Assembly: GCF_006715095.1 (NCBI RefSeq) | Contig: NZ_VFMO01000001.1 | Location: forward strand, 2,666,001-2,730,000 | Direction of reading: 5' to 3' | DNA length: 64,000 nucleotides | Origin: Yimella lutea | GTDB lineage: Bacteria > Actinomycetota > Actinomycetes > Actinomycetales > Dermatophilaceae | Notes under the pieces: generated by a model | Told to the model about the DNA's origin: nothing | The model's database searches: none | What the model saw: only the letters and a program-made list of their open reading frames with translations | Position numbers and translations under genes: made by a program | Shown here: positions 24,278-32,207 of the stretch, piece after piece | How positions within the stretch are numbered: position 1 is the stretch's first letter | Layout: each line of letters opens with the position of its first letter

Positions 24278-24314
24278 CCCGGCTGCCCGCCTCGGCCTCC
24301 AGGTAAACAGCCAT
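24204..24314 (-). CDS. Small hypothetical ORF (36 residues)
   Basis: MAVYLEAEAGSRDVRPIRVR and EIVATFALQPRIEMAR. A good ribosome-binding site (CCGGAG) precedes the ATG by five bases. It could be the start of the following frame after a shift. No known family. Confidence 0.3.
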   Translation of the reverse strand: MAVYLEAEAGSRDVRPIRVREIVATFALQPRIEMAR

Positions 24315-24375
24315 AGGTCTCCGGTTCCTCTCAGACCAAGTTCCCTGCTGAGGACAGCAATGTGCAGTGTCGCCT

Positions 24376-24777
24376 TCACACCGCCGCCTTGGCCGCAGAC
24401 CACTGGCTCGACAGGCATTCGGTCCACTGCGGGCCGATCCGGTCCAGGTCCCACCCGGTGTCGAAGCTGGCAAGGACACGGACATGGGCGAGGTCGCCGA
24501 GAACCTCGATGACGCGCTGCGGCGGGATCGAAGTCTCCCCCGACCGGCGCCGGCTCATGATGACGACGGGCTTGTCGCGCTCAGGGTCTTGCAGTAGATC
24601 GGCGAGGCGGTCAAGGCCCGAGCTGTCGACATGGTGCTCGGAAGGGGCGGCCGGTAGGGAGGACACAAGAGCCATGCTCGCGGGTGTCACAGCAGTCTGG
24701 GTCCGTTCGCGGTGGCGGTTGCGTGCTGGCGCTTCAGACGACGTCCCCGTTGGCCTCAGTGTCGGCCTCAGTGTCGG
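24376..24777 (-). pseudogene. Hypothetical protein cut at its 5' end by an IS3 element
   Basis: The frame enters from the left end of the second IS3 copy. The credible part is the C-terminal 80 residues: GLDRLADLLQDPERDKPVVI, then SIPPQRVIEVLGDLAHVRVL and FDTGWDLDRIGPQWTECL. It has an alternating strand/helix pattern but no family I recognise. The upstream part should lie on the far side of the IS, near 26079, where I see no matching frame. Confidence 0.45.
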
Positions 24778-24820
24778 TGGGACTGCCCCCGGTCTGGTTG
24801 ACACTCGGGGTTTGTAGTAG

Positions 24821-25702
24821 CTAGGCCGCGAGTGCGGTCGTGTAGATCATCTCAAATTCGACAGGCGTGAGCTTGCCGAGGGTGCGTTGGCGACGGCGGC
24901 GGTTGTACCTGGTCTCGATCCAGGTGACCATCGCCAGCCGCAGCTCCTCACGGCTCTCCCAACGACGGGTGTTGAGGACGTTCTTCTGCAACAGTGAGAA
25001 GAAGCTTCCATGCTCGCGTTGTCGCCGGCGCCGTAGGAGCGGCCCATCGAGCCGACCAGGCCGTTGTTCGCGAGCAGCCGCTGGGTGCGTTTGGCTCGAA
25101 ATTGACCGCCCCTGTCCGAGTGGCAGATCGTGCCGACTGGCGATCGCAGGGGCGATCGCGTTGCGCATCGTCGCACGCGCGAGGCTGCCCTTCATCCGGG
25201 TGTCGATGGAGTAGCCGACGATCCGGTTCGAGTACACGTCCTTGATCGCGCAGATGTAGAGCTTCCCTTCACGCGTGGGGTGCTCGGAGATGTCCCACAG
25301 CCAGACCGTGTTCGGGGAATCAGCCTTGAACTCGTGGCGGATCACGCCGTGCTCGTCGACCACCGCGAGGAGGTCGTCGTGCGGCGCCGGGCCGGTCGAG
25401 CCCGGCTTGGAGCGCTTCTTGTGATGGCTGGCGGTGATGCCAGCGATCTTGCAGAGCCGGTGCACGCGGTTCTCGCCCACGGTGATGCCGTACTCGGTGT
25501 CGAGCTCATCGGTGAGGAACCTGTAGCCCAGCGTCGCGTCGTCGGCGTGTGCCTCGTAGAGCACGTCGATGAGGTGGGCGTCATCCCAGTCCCGTTGCGA
25601 GACCGGCTCTTTGAGCCAGTTGTAGTACCCCTGGGTCGAGAGCCCCAGGACCCTGCACGCCACCACGACCGGCACCCGAATGGGGGCGCCGGCCGCGGCC
25701 AT
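24821..25702 (-). pseudogene. IS3 transposase OrfB with two compensating frameshifts
   Basis: About 293 codons. The N-terminal HTH part (VACRVLGLSTQGYYNWLKEP) and the first catalytic Asp (VWLWDISEHP) are in frame. Between about 25150 and 25000 the sense moves to another frame, where TICHSDRGGQFRAKRTQ and GSMGRSYGAGDNASME (second Asp and the Glu region) are found, and then it returns for FSLLQKNVLNTRRW and the normal C-terminus. In the continuous frame that stretch is nonsense, so the second Asp is missing and the enzyme should be dead. Confidence 0.8.
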
Positions 25703-25723
25703 CTCACGGACGAGAGGGAAAGA

Positions 25724-26011
25724 CTATTCTCCCGGCAGGTTCGCCTGAGACAGGTAAGCAGCTGCCCGGCGCAGGACCTCGTTCTCCTGCTCGAGCAGCC
25801 GGATCCGCTTCTTCGCTTCGTGTAGCTCGGCACGATCGGCGTCGGTCAGGCCGGGACGGTTGCGGTCCTCGATGTCGGCCTTCTTCATCCAGTTCGTCAA
25901 CGAGCCTTCGGAGATGCCGATGTCCTTCGCGATCTGGGCGATTGGGGCTTGGCCCTTGCGGGCCACGGCCACGACGTCGTCGCGGAACTCCTTGGGATAG
26001 GGCTTTGCCAC
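25724..26011 (-). CDS. IS3-family OrfA
   Basis: 95 residues: MAKPYPKEFRDDVVAVARKG, an HTH (IAQIAKDIGISEGSLTNW) and a coiled coil (KKRIRLLEQENEVLRRAAAY). Complete and typical. Followed by orfB in the usual overlapping arrangement, normally joined by a -1 frameshift. Confidence 0.88.
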   Translation of the reverse strand: MAKPYPKEFRDDVVAVARKGQAPIAQIAKDIGISEGSLTNWMKKADIEDRNRPGLTDADRAELHEAKKRIRLLEQENEVLRRAAAYLSQANLPGE

Positions 26012-26240
26012 GGGACATCCTTCCGCCTGAGGACAAAACCTCAGAGGTCAGGTGTCAACTCAACTGGGGGCAGTCCCAGAGGTACCATCCGCGCCAGTCG
26101 ATCCGGCTCGTGCAGGGTCACTGCCGCGGACGCCAGCCTGCACCCGGAGCACTGAGAACCACCGTCTGGTGACTCATCGCACTGTCCGTACCTGCCTGGC
26201 GGAAGCCTCGAGCCGTGGGGTCGACGAACACGTCGCTGCC

Positions 26241-27674
26241 CTAAGCGGCGATGTTGCCGTCTTCGTCGACCCAGAGTGCGCCGCCATCGACCCAGTCTCG
26301 GAACTGTTGCCAGGCTTGATCGTCTCCTGGCGGCGGTGGACCGAACCAGGGTCGCTGATCCTGTTGGGCCACAACCGAATCGGCCTGCAGGTCAGGGGGC
26401 GGGTGTTGTTCCCGCCATTCGTTCAAGTGACGGTCGTAGGAACCGGCGGTGTAATCCCACACCACCTGTCCGTCGATGAGACGGCCGGCGAGCCGGTCGC
26501 GATGCACGACCGTGTGGTGACCGCCGCACAGCAGGGCTGAGTTGTCCAGGCTGGTCGGGCCATCGTCGGCCCAGTGGATCAAGTGGTGACCGTCGCACCA
26601 GAACGCCGGCGCGGTACAGCCGCCGAAGGTGCACTGCTGATCACGTACCCACAAGGCCTTCAACATCTCGCGCGTGATGTATCGCTGCGAACGGCCCGCG
26701 TCCAGAATCCGCCCGAACGCGTCCCGCACCAACGGCATCACGTGAGCGTCGCACGCCAGCTTGCGGACGGTCTGCGACCCGAGCAACATCCCGGCATCAA
26801 CGCCGCCGAGCACCCGCCCGGCGCCACGGCCGTCGCGCAACCGCTCCTCGTCCACCACGACGACCACAGTGGACTTCGTCGAGGCTCCCGGTAGCACCGC
26901 CGACGACAACCCACGACGCAGAGCCTCGATCAAGGCCTGACCGCGACGCTGGGCGGACGTACGCGTGTCCCGTTCACCATCCGGACCAGGGACCGGTTTG
27001 CTCAGCGGCCCTATCGCCGCTTCGAGGATTGCCCGTGACTCGTTGTCGAGCGCCAGGTCGTACTCGGTGATGCCGTCGTTCTCCACACCTCGGCTGAGTT
27101 CCACCCGGGTCCGGCGCTTGTCCTGATCCCGCTGGAACTCCCGCGACCCGAACCTGGACAACAGTTCCGGGCGCACCATCTTCACGCCGTCCGGACCGTG
27201 CCGGCGCCCCATGATCAACAGAGCTTCGGTGACCGACTCCATCGCACCGGGGATGACCTCGGCCCGCAGCTTCTCCATCTCGCGCAGGATCGTCGCGCCC
27301 GTCCTGGCAGAGAACTCCGCATCGATCACCGCTGCACCGACGCGCTGCCGATCCCCTCGAGTGTTCGCGGCCAGGGCACACGCCGCCACGTCCGCTGCAC
27401 CACCCTCGACAGTCGTCGGTGCGTGTTCCCGCACCCACGCCGTCGTCCCCGGTGAGGTCGATGCGACGATCTCACCCCGCGCCGCAGCCTCCGCCGTAGC
27501 AGCGACCCGAGCAGCCGCAGCGACCCGCATCAGGTCGTCGAGGTCGCCGACGAACTCGGTCAGCTCCGCACCCGATGCCCGGGAAAGCCACGACGCGACA
27601 TCCCTCAGGGCGACCCGGGCATCGCCGATCGACTCGCGTCGATCCGCGAAACCAGTGACCTGTCCGACCTGCAT
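26241..27674 (-). CDS. DUF222/HNH endonuclease domain protein (13E12-repeat type)
   Basis: 477 residues. The N-terminal DUF222 helical region runs to about residue 330. The C-terminal HNH motif is CTFGGCTAPAFWCDGHHLIH, then NSALLCGGHHTVVH: two Cys pairs around the His-Asn-His metal site. It ends in a Pro-rich acidic tail. These proteins are abundant in actinobacterial genomes, often in many copies; a role in DNA mobility or recombination is suspected but unproven. It follows the second IS3 and may or may not belong to the integrated element. Confidence 0.85.
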   Translation of the reverse strand: MQVGQVTGFADRRESIGDARVALRDVASWLSRASGAELTEFVGDLDDLMRVAAAARVAATAEAAARGEIVASTSPGTTAWVREHAPTTVEGGAADVAACALAANTRGDRQRVGAAVIDAEFSARTGATILREMEKLRAEVIPGAMESVTEALLIMGRRHGPDGVKMVRPELLSRFGSREFQRDQDKRRTRVELSRGVENDGITEYDLALDNESRAILEAAIGPLSKPVPGPDGERDTRTSAQRRGQALIEALRRGLSSAVLPGASTKSTVVVVVDEERLRDGRGAGRVLGGVDAGMLLGSQTVRKLACDAHVMPLVRDAFGRILDAGRSQRYITREMLKALWVRDQQCTFGGCTAPAFWCDGHHLIHWADDGPTSLDNSALLCGGHHTVVHRDRLAGRLIDGQVVWDYTAGSYDRHLNEWREQHPPPDLQADSVVAQQDQRPWFGPPPPGDDQAWQQFRDWVDGGALWVDEDGNIAA

Positions 27675-27874
27675 GAAACCACCCTAGGCGTCACCACCGA
27701 CAACCTCCTGACCTGGGAAAACGCATCTTCACAGCCAAGCTGCGCCGCGCAGAACACCGTCCGTGACTCGTCCCATTTCGGCGTCCGCCAGCAGCCGCTC
27801 GATGCGTCCGGAGTCCAGGTCACCCTCGGCGCTCCATGCTCCACCCCACCCGATCGTCAGCGGTTGAGGCCGAA

Positions 27875-29062
27875 TCAGGCTGCGGCTGAGGTTTCTTCGG
27901 CATCGCGCAAACGGCTCGGCAGCGCGGTCGGCTCGACCACCGAACGACGCGGCACCGGGGCGAATTTGGCCGCGATGTGGTTCGGCAGCGACAGGCGGAT
28001 GACCTTGCCCCACGCCGAGGCGACCTGCTTGTGCAGCGGACCGGTGACGTACTGCAGGCCGTAGCGCTCGCAGATGTCGCGGATCTTCGGCGAGATCTCC
28101 TGGTAGCGGTTGCTCGGCAGGTCGGGGAACAGGTGGTGCTCGATCTGGTAGCTGAGGTTGCCGGTCGCGATGTGCATCGCGTTCGAGCCGTCGATGTTGG
28201 CCGAGCCGATCATCTGGCGCAGGTACCAGTCTCCGCGGGTCTCACCGTCGATGGACGTCTTGGTGAACGTCTCGACACCCTCCGGGAAGTGGCCGCACAT
28301 GATCACCGAGTGCGTCCACAGGTTGCGGCCGAGGTTGGCGATGTAGTTGGCCAGCAGCGTCCGACGCGCCGAGCCGAGCGGCAGTGCGAGCACCGGGTGG
28401 ATGACGTAGTCCTTGGTCATCTGCTGGCGGATCTTGTTGAGCACCTTGCGACCGTCGGTCTTGAACCGCTCCTTGTCCTTGCGCCCGGCGAAGTACTTGC
28501 CGATCTCGAGGTCGTACGCGGCGATGCCGTATTCGAAGAAGCACGCGTTGATGAAGTTCCAGGCCGGCTGGCCGAGGTAGAACGGCGCCCACTTCTGGTC
28601 CTCGTCGACGCGCATGATGCCGTAACCCAGGTCGTTGTCGCGGCCGAGCACGTTGGTGTAGGTGTGGTGCAGTTCGTTGTGGCTGTGCTTCCACAGGTCC
28701 GCCGGCGAGGCGTTGTCCCACTCCCAGGTGGTCGAGTGGATCTTCGGATCACGCATCCAGTCCCACTGACCGTGCATCACGTTGTGCCCGATCTCCATGT
28801 TCTCCAGGATCTTGGAGACCGTGAGGCCGACAGTGCCGAGCACGAACGCCGGCTTGTACTTGGAGAACAACAGCAACCCGCGCGAGCCGAGCTCGAGCTT
28901 GCGCTGGACGTCGATGGTGCGGCGGATGTACGCGGCGTCGCTCGCGCCACGCTCACGGATCACGTCCTCGCGAATCGCGTCGAGTTCCTTGCCCAGGCAT
29001 TCGATGTCGTACGCGGTGAGGTGCGCGATCGGGTTGGTTTCCTTCTTCTGCAGCGCAGTCAT
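27875..29062 (-). CDS. Membrane fatty acid desaturase, DesA3-like acyl-CoA delta-9 type
   Basis: 395 residues. All three histidine boxes binding the di-iron site are present: HNVMHGQWDW, HSHNELHHTYTN and YQIEHHLFPD. Hydrophobic stretches lie between. It introduces a cis double bond into saturated acyl chains, adjusting membrane fluidity, using electrons from the reductase encoded 24 bases upstream in the same operon (as DesA3/Rv3230c in M. tuberculosis). The ATG at 29062 follows CAGGAGAAACTC. The pair is divergent from a PucR regulator. Confidence 0.92.
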   Translation of the reverse strand: MTALQKKETNPIAHLTAYDIECLGKELDAIREDVIRERGASDAAYIRRTIDVQRKLELGSRGLLLFSKYKPAFVLGTVGLTVSKILENMEIGHNVMHGQWDWMRDPKIHSTTWEWDNASPADLWKHSHNELHHTYTNVLGRDNDLGYGIMRVDEDQKWAPFYLGQPAWNFINACFFEYGIAAYDLEIGKYFAGRKDKERFKTDGRKVLNKIRQQMTKDYVIHPVLALPLGSARRTLLANYIANLGRNLWTHSVIMCGHFPEGVETFTKTSIDGETRGDWYLRQMIGSANIDGSNAMHIATGNLSYQIEHHLFPDLPSNRYQEISPKIRDICERYGLQYVTGPLHKQVASAWGKVIRLSLPNHIAAKFAPVPRRSVVEPTALPSRLRDAEETSAAA

Positions 29063-29086
29063 GAGTTTCTCCTGATCGTTCGTGGA

Positions 29087-30172
29087 CTAGAGGTCGATGT
29101 CGCAGCGCCCGGCCGCGGCCGAGATGCAGGTCTGGACGAGCACGCCGTCCCCGGGGCTCGCCGTGGTGAGCTCACCGGTGCGCAGGTCGCGGACGGCTCC
29201 TTCGCGCAGGGGCAGGACGCAGCCGTAACAGATGCCCATGCGGCAGCCGGACGGCATGAGGATCCCGACGTCCTCGCCCTGGTCGAGGATCGGTCGTGCA
29301 CCGTCACATTCGAGCTCGCGGTCGAGTCCGGTGAAGTGGACTGTGCCGCCCTCTCCCGGTTCGACGAGCGCGGGACGGAAGCGCTCGGTGTGCAGCTTGC
29401 CGGCGAGTTCGGCCGATTCCCAGTGGGATTCGACCATCTCCAGCATTCCTGCCGGGCCGCACGCCCAGGTCTCGCGCTCACGCCAATCGGGCACGAGACG
29501 CTCGAGTTCGTCGGTGTCGAGCATGCCATGGACGTCGGTGTGCCTCTCCTGCAACGAGATTCGGCCTGATGCAGCCAAGTCGCGCAGCTCGGAGGCGAAG
29601 ATGACGTCCTCGGGACGCGGCGCCGAGTGCAGCAGGACGACGTCGTCCATCTCGTCGACGGCGTGACGCAGGATTCCCATGACAGGGGTGATGCCGCTTC
29701 CTCCGGTGAGCAACAGGATCTTGGCCGGAAGCGTCGCAGGGAGCACAAAGGTACCTTCAGCCTGCTCCATCTGGACGATCTGACCGACCCTGAGGTGCTC
29801 GACCAGATATGTGCTGACCGCTCCACCCGAGATCGCCTTGACAGTCATCGAGATGCAGCCGTCGGTACGCGGACCGGACGTGATCGAGTACGCCCGCCAC
29901 ATCCGGACGCCGTCGATGTCGACTCCGATACGCATGTACTGACCGGGCGTGTGCCCACGCCACCGCTTGCCAGGGCGGATCGTGACGGTCAGTGCGTCCT
30001 GGGTCTCCGATCGAAGATCCTCCACCCGCCCGCGCAACACAGTGCTGGTGCGCAGTGGGTCGAACAGATCGACGTAGTCCTCGGGAAGCAACGGCGTGGT
30101 GACTGCCTTCACCAACCGGAAAGCGCGCGAACGCCACGGCGAGGGCGCGGCATCGGGCGTGGTGATCGGCAT
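29087..30172 (-). CDS. Ferredoxin-type oxidoreductase, electron donor to the desaturase
   Basis: 361 residues: an FAD domain (RAYSITSGPRTDG), an NAD(P) domain (ILLLTGGSGITPVMGIL and WACGPAGMLE), and a C-terminal plant-type 2Fe-2S domain with SGCRMGICYGCVLPL and a final VQTCIS cysteine. It passes electrons from NAD(P)H to the desaturase, like Rv3230c for DesA3. It comes first in the operon and starts at 30172 near a PucR-type palindrome. Confidence 0.9.
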   Translation of the reverse strand: MPITTPDAAPSPWRSRAFRLVKAVTTPLLPEDYVDLFDPLRTSTVLRGRVEDLRSETQDALTVTIRPGKRWRGHTPGQYMRIGVDIDGVRMWRAYSITSGPRTDGCISMTVKAISGGAVSTYLVEHLRVGQIVQMEQAEGTFVLPATLPAKILLLTGGSGITPVMGILRHAVDEMDDVVLLHSAPRPEDVIFASELRDLAASGRISLQERHTDVHGMLDTDELERLVPDWRERETWACGPAGMLEMVESHWESAELAGKLHTERFRPALVEPGEGGTVHFTGLDRELECDGARPILDQGEDVGILMPSGCRMGICYGCVLPLREGAVRDLRTGELTTASPGDGVLVQTCISAAAGRCDIDL

Positions 30173-30238
30173 AGGTCCAGCCTGCTTGACGACGAGAGTT
30201 AATCTCTTGACCAGAAGACGTGAAGACGTCGCTCTGAT

Positions 30239-30255
30239 TTGTTCGAGTCGAACAA
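30239..30255. promoter_or_regulatory. Perfect palindrome between the desaturase operon and its PucR regulator
   Basis: TTGTTCGA-G-TCGAACAA: eight bases, one central base, eight complementary bases. It lies 12 bases before the regulator ATG and 66 bases before the reductase start. A likely operator for the divergent regulator. Confidence 0.6.
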
Positions 30256-30267
30256 GAACGGACCGAA

Positions 30268-31452
30268 ATGGCTCAGTTCAACCCGCCCCGGCTCCCCGAT
30301 GAGGCTGTCGCCGGCCTTGCCGACCAGCTCCCTGAGGTCGCCGAACGCTGTGTCGCAGCCATCACCGCCGAGGTTCCGGGGTACGCCGGCGCCCTGAGTG
30401 GCGAACCCGGCGAACTCATCGAAGAGGCCGTCCAGCAGGCGCTGGCTGGTTTTCTACGGCTGGCCGGCGGTCCACAGGGCAGCGACCCGTCCACCCCGAT
30501 GCGCCCGGCCCTCGACGGTGCCTATGCCTTGGGTCAGGGCGAGGCACGCAGTGGTCGTTCGATGGACGCTTTGCTCGCCGCGTACCGCGTCGGCGCCAGA
30601 GTGTCCTGGCGCGAACTGTCCACTGCAGCAGTCGACGTCGGTATCGATGCTGCGACGATCGCGCGCTTCGCCGAGTTGGTGTTCGCCTACATCGACGCGC
30701 TCTCGGCGGCCAGCGTCGCCGGGCACTCCGACGAACTCGCCACCGAGGGACGCGTCCGCGAACGCAGGCGGGAACGACTGGCGGGAGAACTCCTCGCCGG
30801 GCGTGAGGAGGAGGTGCTCGTGACGCTCGCCGAACGCGCTGAATGGCCGCCGCCCCTGTCACTCACCGCAGTCCTGCTGCCGGCCGACGCAGCCGCATCC
30901 GTGATGTCGACGTTGGGCGCGAACTGCCTTCGGGCAGCGGACGATTGGTCGGACGCCGACCTCGCCGTCCTGCTCGTGCCCGACCTGCACGGTCTCGCAC
31001 GTCGGCGCTTGCTGAAAACATTGCGCCACACGTCCGCGGTCGTCGGCCCGACCAGACCCTGGACACACGTCACGTCCTCGTGGCAGCGCGCCGTGAAGGC
31101 ACACGAACTCGGTCTCGCCACCGGACAGACACCGCTCGACACCGAGGACCACCTGGCCGACCTCGTCCTCCAGTCGGACCGGGATGCATTGCAGGACCTG
31201 AGGATTCGCGCGCTCGCTCCGCTGACTGACCTACCGCCGGCCACCGCCGATCGGCTTGGGGAGACGCTGCGTTCCTGGCTGTTGCACCAAGGACGTCGCG
31301 ACGCCGTCGCAGCCGATCTGCATGTTCACGCTCAGACGGTGCGCTACCGGATGACACAGATCAGGGAACTGTTCGGTGACCGTCTGGACGATCCGTCAAA
31401 GGTCCTGGACATTCTGATCGCGCTCCAGCCGAAGACTGTCGACAACCCCTGA
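30268..31452 (+). CDS. PucR-family transcriptional regulator, probable desaturase regulator
   Basis: 394 residues. The N-terminal helical part contains AYALGQGEARSGRSMDALLA and AYRVGARVSWREL, typical of PucR-like proteins of the RsbR-fold type; the C-terminal HTH_30 reads GRRDAVAADLHVHAQTVRYR with MTQIRELFG. It is paralogous in type to FasR at 7654. Its divergent position to the desaturase/reductase pair and the shared palindrome suggest that it senses a fatty-acid-related signal and regulates both sides. Confidence 0.85.
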   Translation: MAQFNPPRLPDEAVAGLADQLPEVAERCVAAITAEVPGYAGALSGEPGELIEEAVQQALAGFLRLAGGPQGSDPSTPMRPALDGAYALGQGEARSGRSMDALLAAYRVGARVSWRELSTAAVDVGIDAATIARFAELVFAYIDALSAASVAGHSDELATEGRVRERRRERLAGELLAGREEEVLVTLAERAEWPPPLSLTAVLLPADAAASVMSTLGANCLRAADDWSDADLAVLLVPDLHGLARRRLLKTLRHTSAVVGPTRPWTHVTSSWQRAVKAHELGLATGQTPLDTEDHLADLVLQSDRDALQDLRIRALAPLTDLPPATADRLGETLRSWLLHQGRRDAVAADLHVHAQTVRYRMTQIRELFGDRLDDPSKVLDILIALQPKTVDNP

Positions 31453-31566
31453 TCGAGTGATCCCACCCTGATGAGTCAGCCCGGGGAGGCCATGACAGCC
31501 TTTCGCGGTGCTTTGATGAAAACAAGTGCCTGACCGGCACCTACGCGATCAACGGAAGGACATCTC

Positions 31567-32121
31567 GTGGTTGAGAAGTCGACCTTCACATTGCCCGGTC
31601 TGACGAAGAAGAAGTCGGACGAGATCATCAAGATCCTGCAGGTGCGCCTGTCGTCCTACAACGACCTGCACCTCACCCTGAAGCACGCGCACTGGAACGT
31701 CGTCGGCGCTCACTTCATCGGCGTCCACGAAATGATCGACCCGCAGGTGGAGCTGGTACGCGGGTACGCCGACGAAGTGGCCGAGCGCATTGCCGCAATG
31801 GGCGCCTCCCCCGGCGGCCGCGTCAGCGACATCGAGCGCGACCGCACGTGGGACGACTACGCCATCGAACGTGACACCGTCGGTGCACACTTGGGCGCCC
31901 TCGACAAGGTGTACGACGGAGTCATCACCTCCAACCGCAAGGCGATCGAGGAACTCGACGACCTCGACCTCGTCACGCAGGACCTCATTATCGGACAGAC
32001 CGGGGAACTCGAGAAGTTCCAGTGGTTCGTGCGCGCTCACCTCGAGTCGTTCGCCGGAGAGCTCAAGGACGCCGGGACGACCACCGAGAAGGACGCTGCC
32101 GCAAAGACCCGCAATGTCTGA
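31567..32121 (+). CDS. dps: Dps-family DNA-binding ferritin
   Basis: 184 residues. The Dps ferroxidase centre between subunits is in LKHAHWNVVGAHFIGVHEMI (the two key His, then the Asp and Glu of DPQVELVRGYADEVAERI). It forms a dodecamer that oxidises and stores iron and protects DNA under stress. The C-terminal Lys/Arg-containing tail may bind DNA. The GTG at 31567 follows GGAAGGACATCTC. Confidence 0.92.
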   Translation: MVEKSTFTLPGLTKKKSDEIIKILQVRLSSYNDLHLTLKHAHWNVVGAHFIGVHEMIDPQVELVRGYADEVAERIAAMGASPGGRVSDIERDRTWDDYAIERDTVGAHLGALDKVYDGVITSNRKAIEELDDLDLVTQDLIIGQTGELEKFQWFVRAHLESFAGELKDAGTTTEKDAAAKTRNV

Positions 32122-32207
32122 GCACGGCTGATCACGTCTGAGAACCATCTGGATCACCGGTCGCACTCGCGGCCGTCCACCGCCGACCCGATGAGAGTTC
32201 GTTCCGC

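Larger units (their letters stand above)
18645..24777. mobile_element. Decayed integrative element at a tRNA 3' end
   Basis: Begins after the CAT-anticodon tRNA with an excisionase-like frame (amber-interrupted) and a truncated tyrosine recombinase, and contains an FtsK-like ATPase remnant and small phage-like frames. This is the content of an actinomycete integrative conjugative or mobilisable element. Its cargo is a WGR-PARP gene, a macrodomain gene, a BRCT gene and an HTH/nucleotidyltransferase pair. The right border is unclear: I found no repeat of the tRNA 3' end, and an IS3 copy sits at 24778, so the original end may be lost or lie beyond. Confidence 0.6.
24778..26078 (-). mobile_element. 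IS3-family insertion sequence (copy 2, damaged)
   Basis: About 1.3 kb with clear terminal inverted repeats: TGGGACTGCCCCC at both ends, continuing imperfectly to GTTGACAC. Contains orfA and a damaged orfB on the minus strand. It is a different IS3 subgroup from copy 1 (different ends and transposase). No clear target duplication. Confidence 0.82.

Noticed and set aside
18645..28000. A second copy of the tRNA 3' end marking the right end of the island
   Set aside because: I searched by eye for the T-arm/acceptor sequence and did not find it; a computed search is needed over a larger region.
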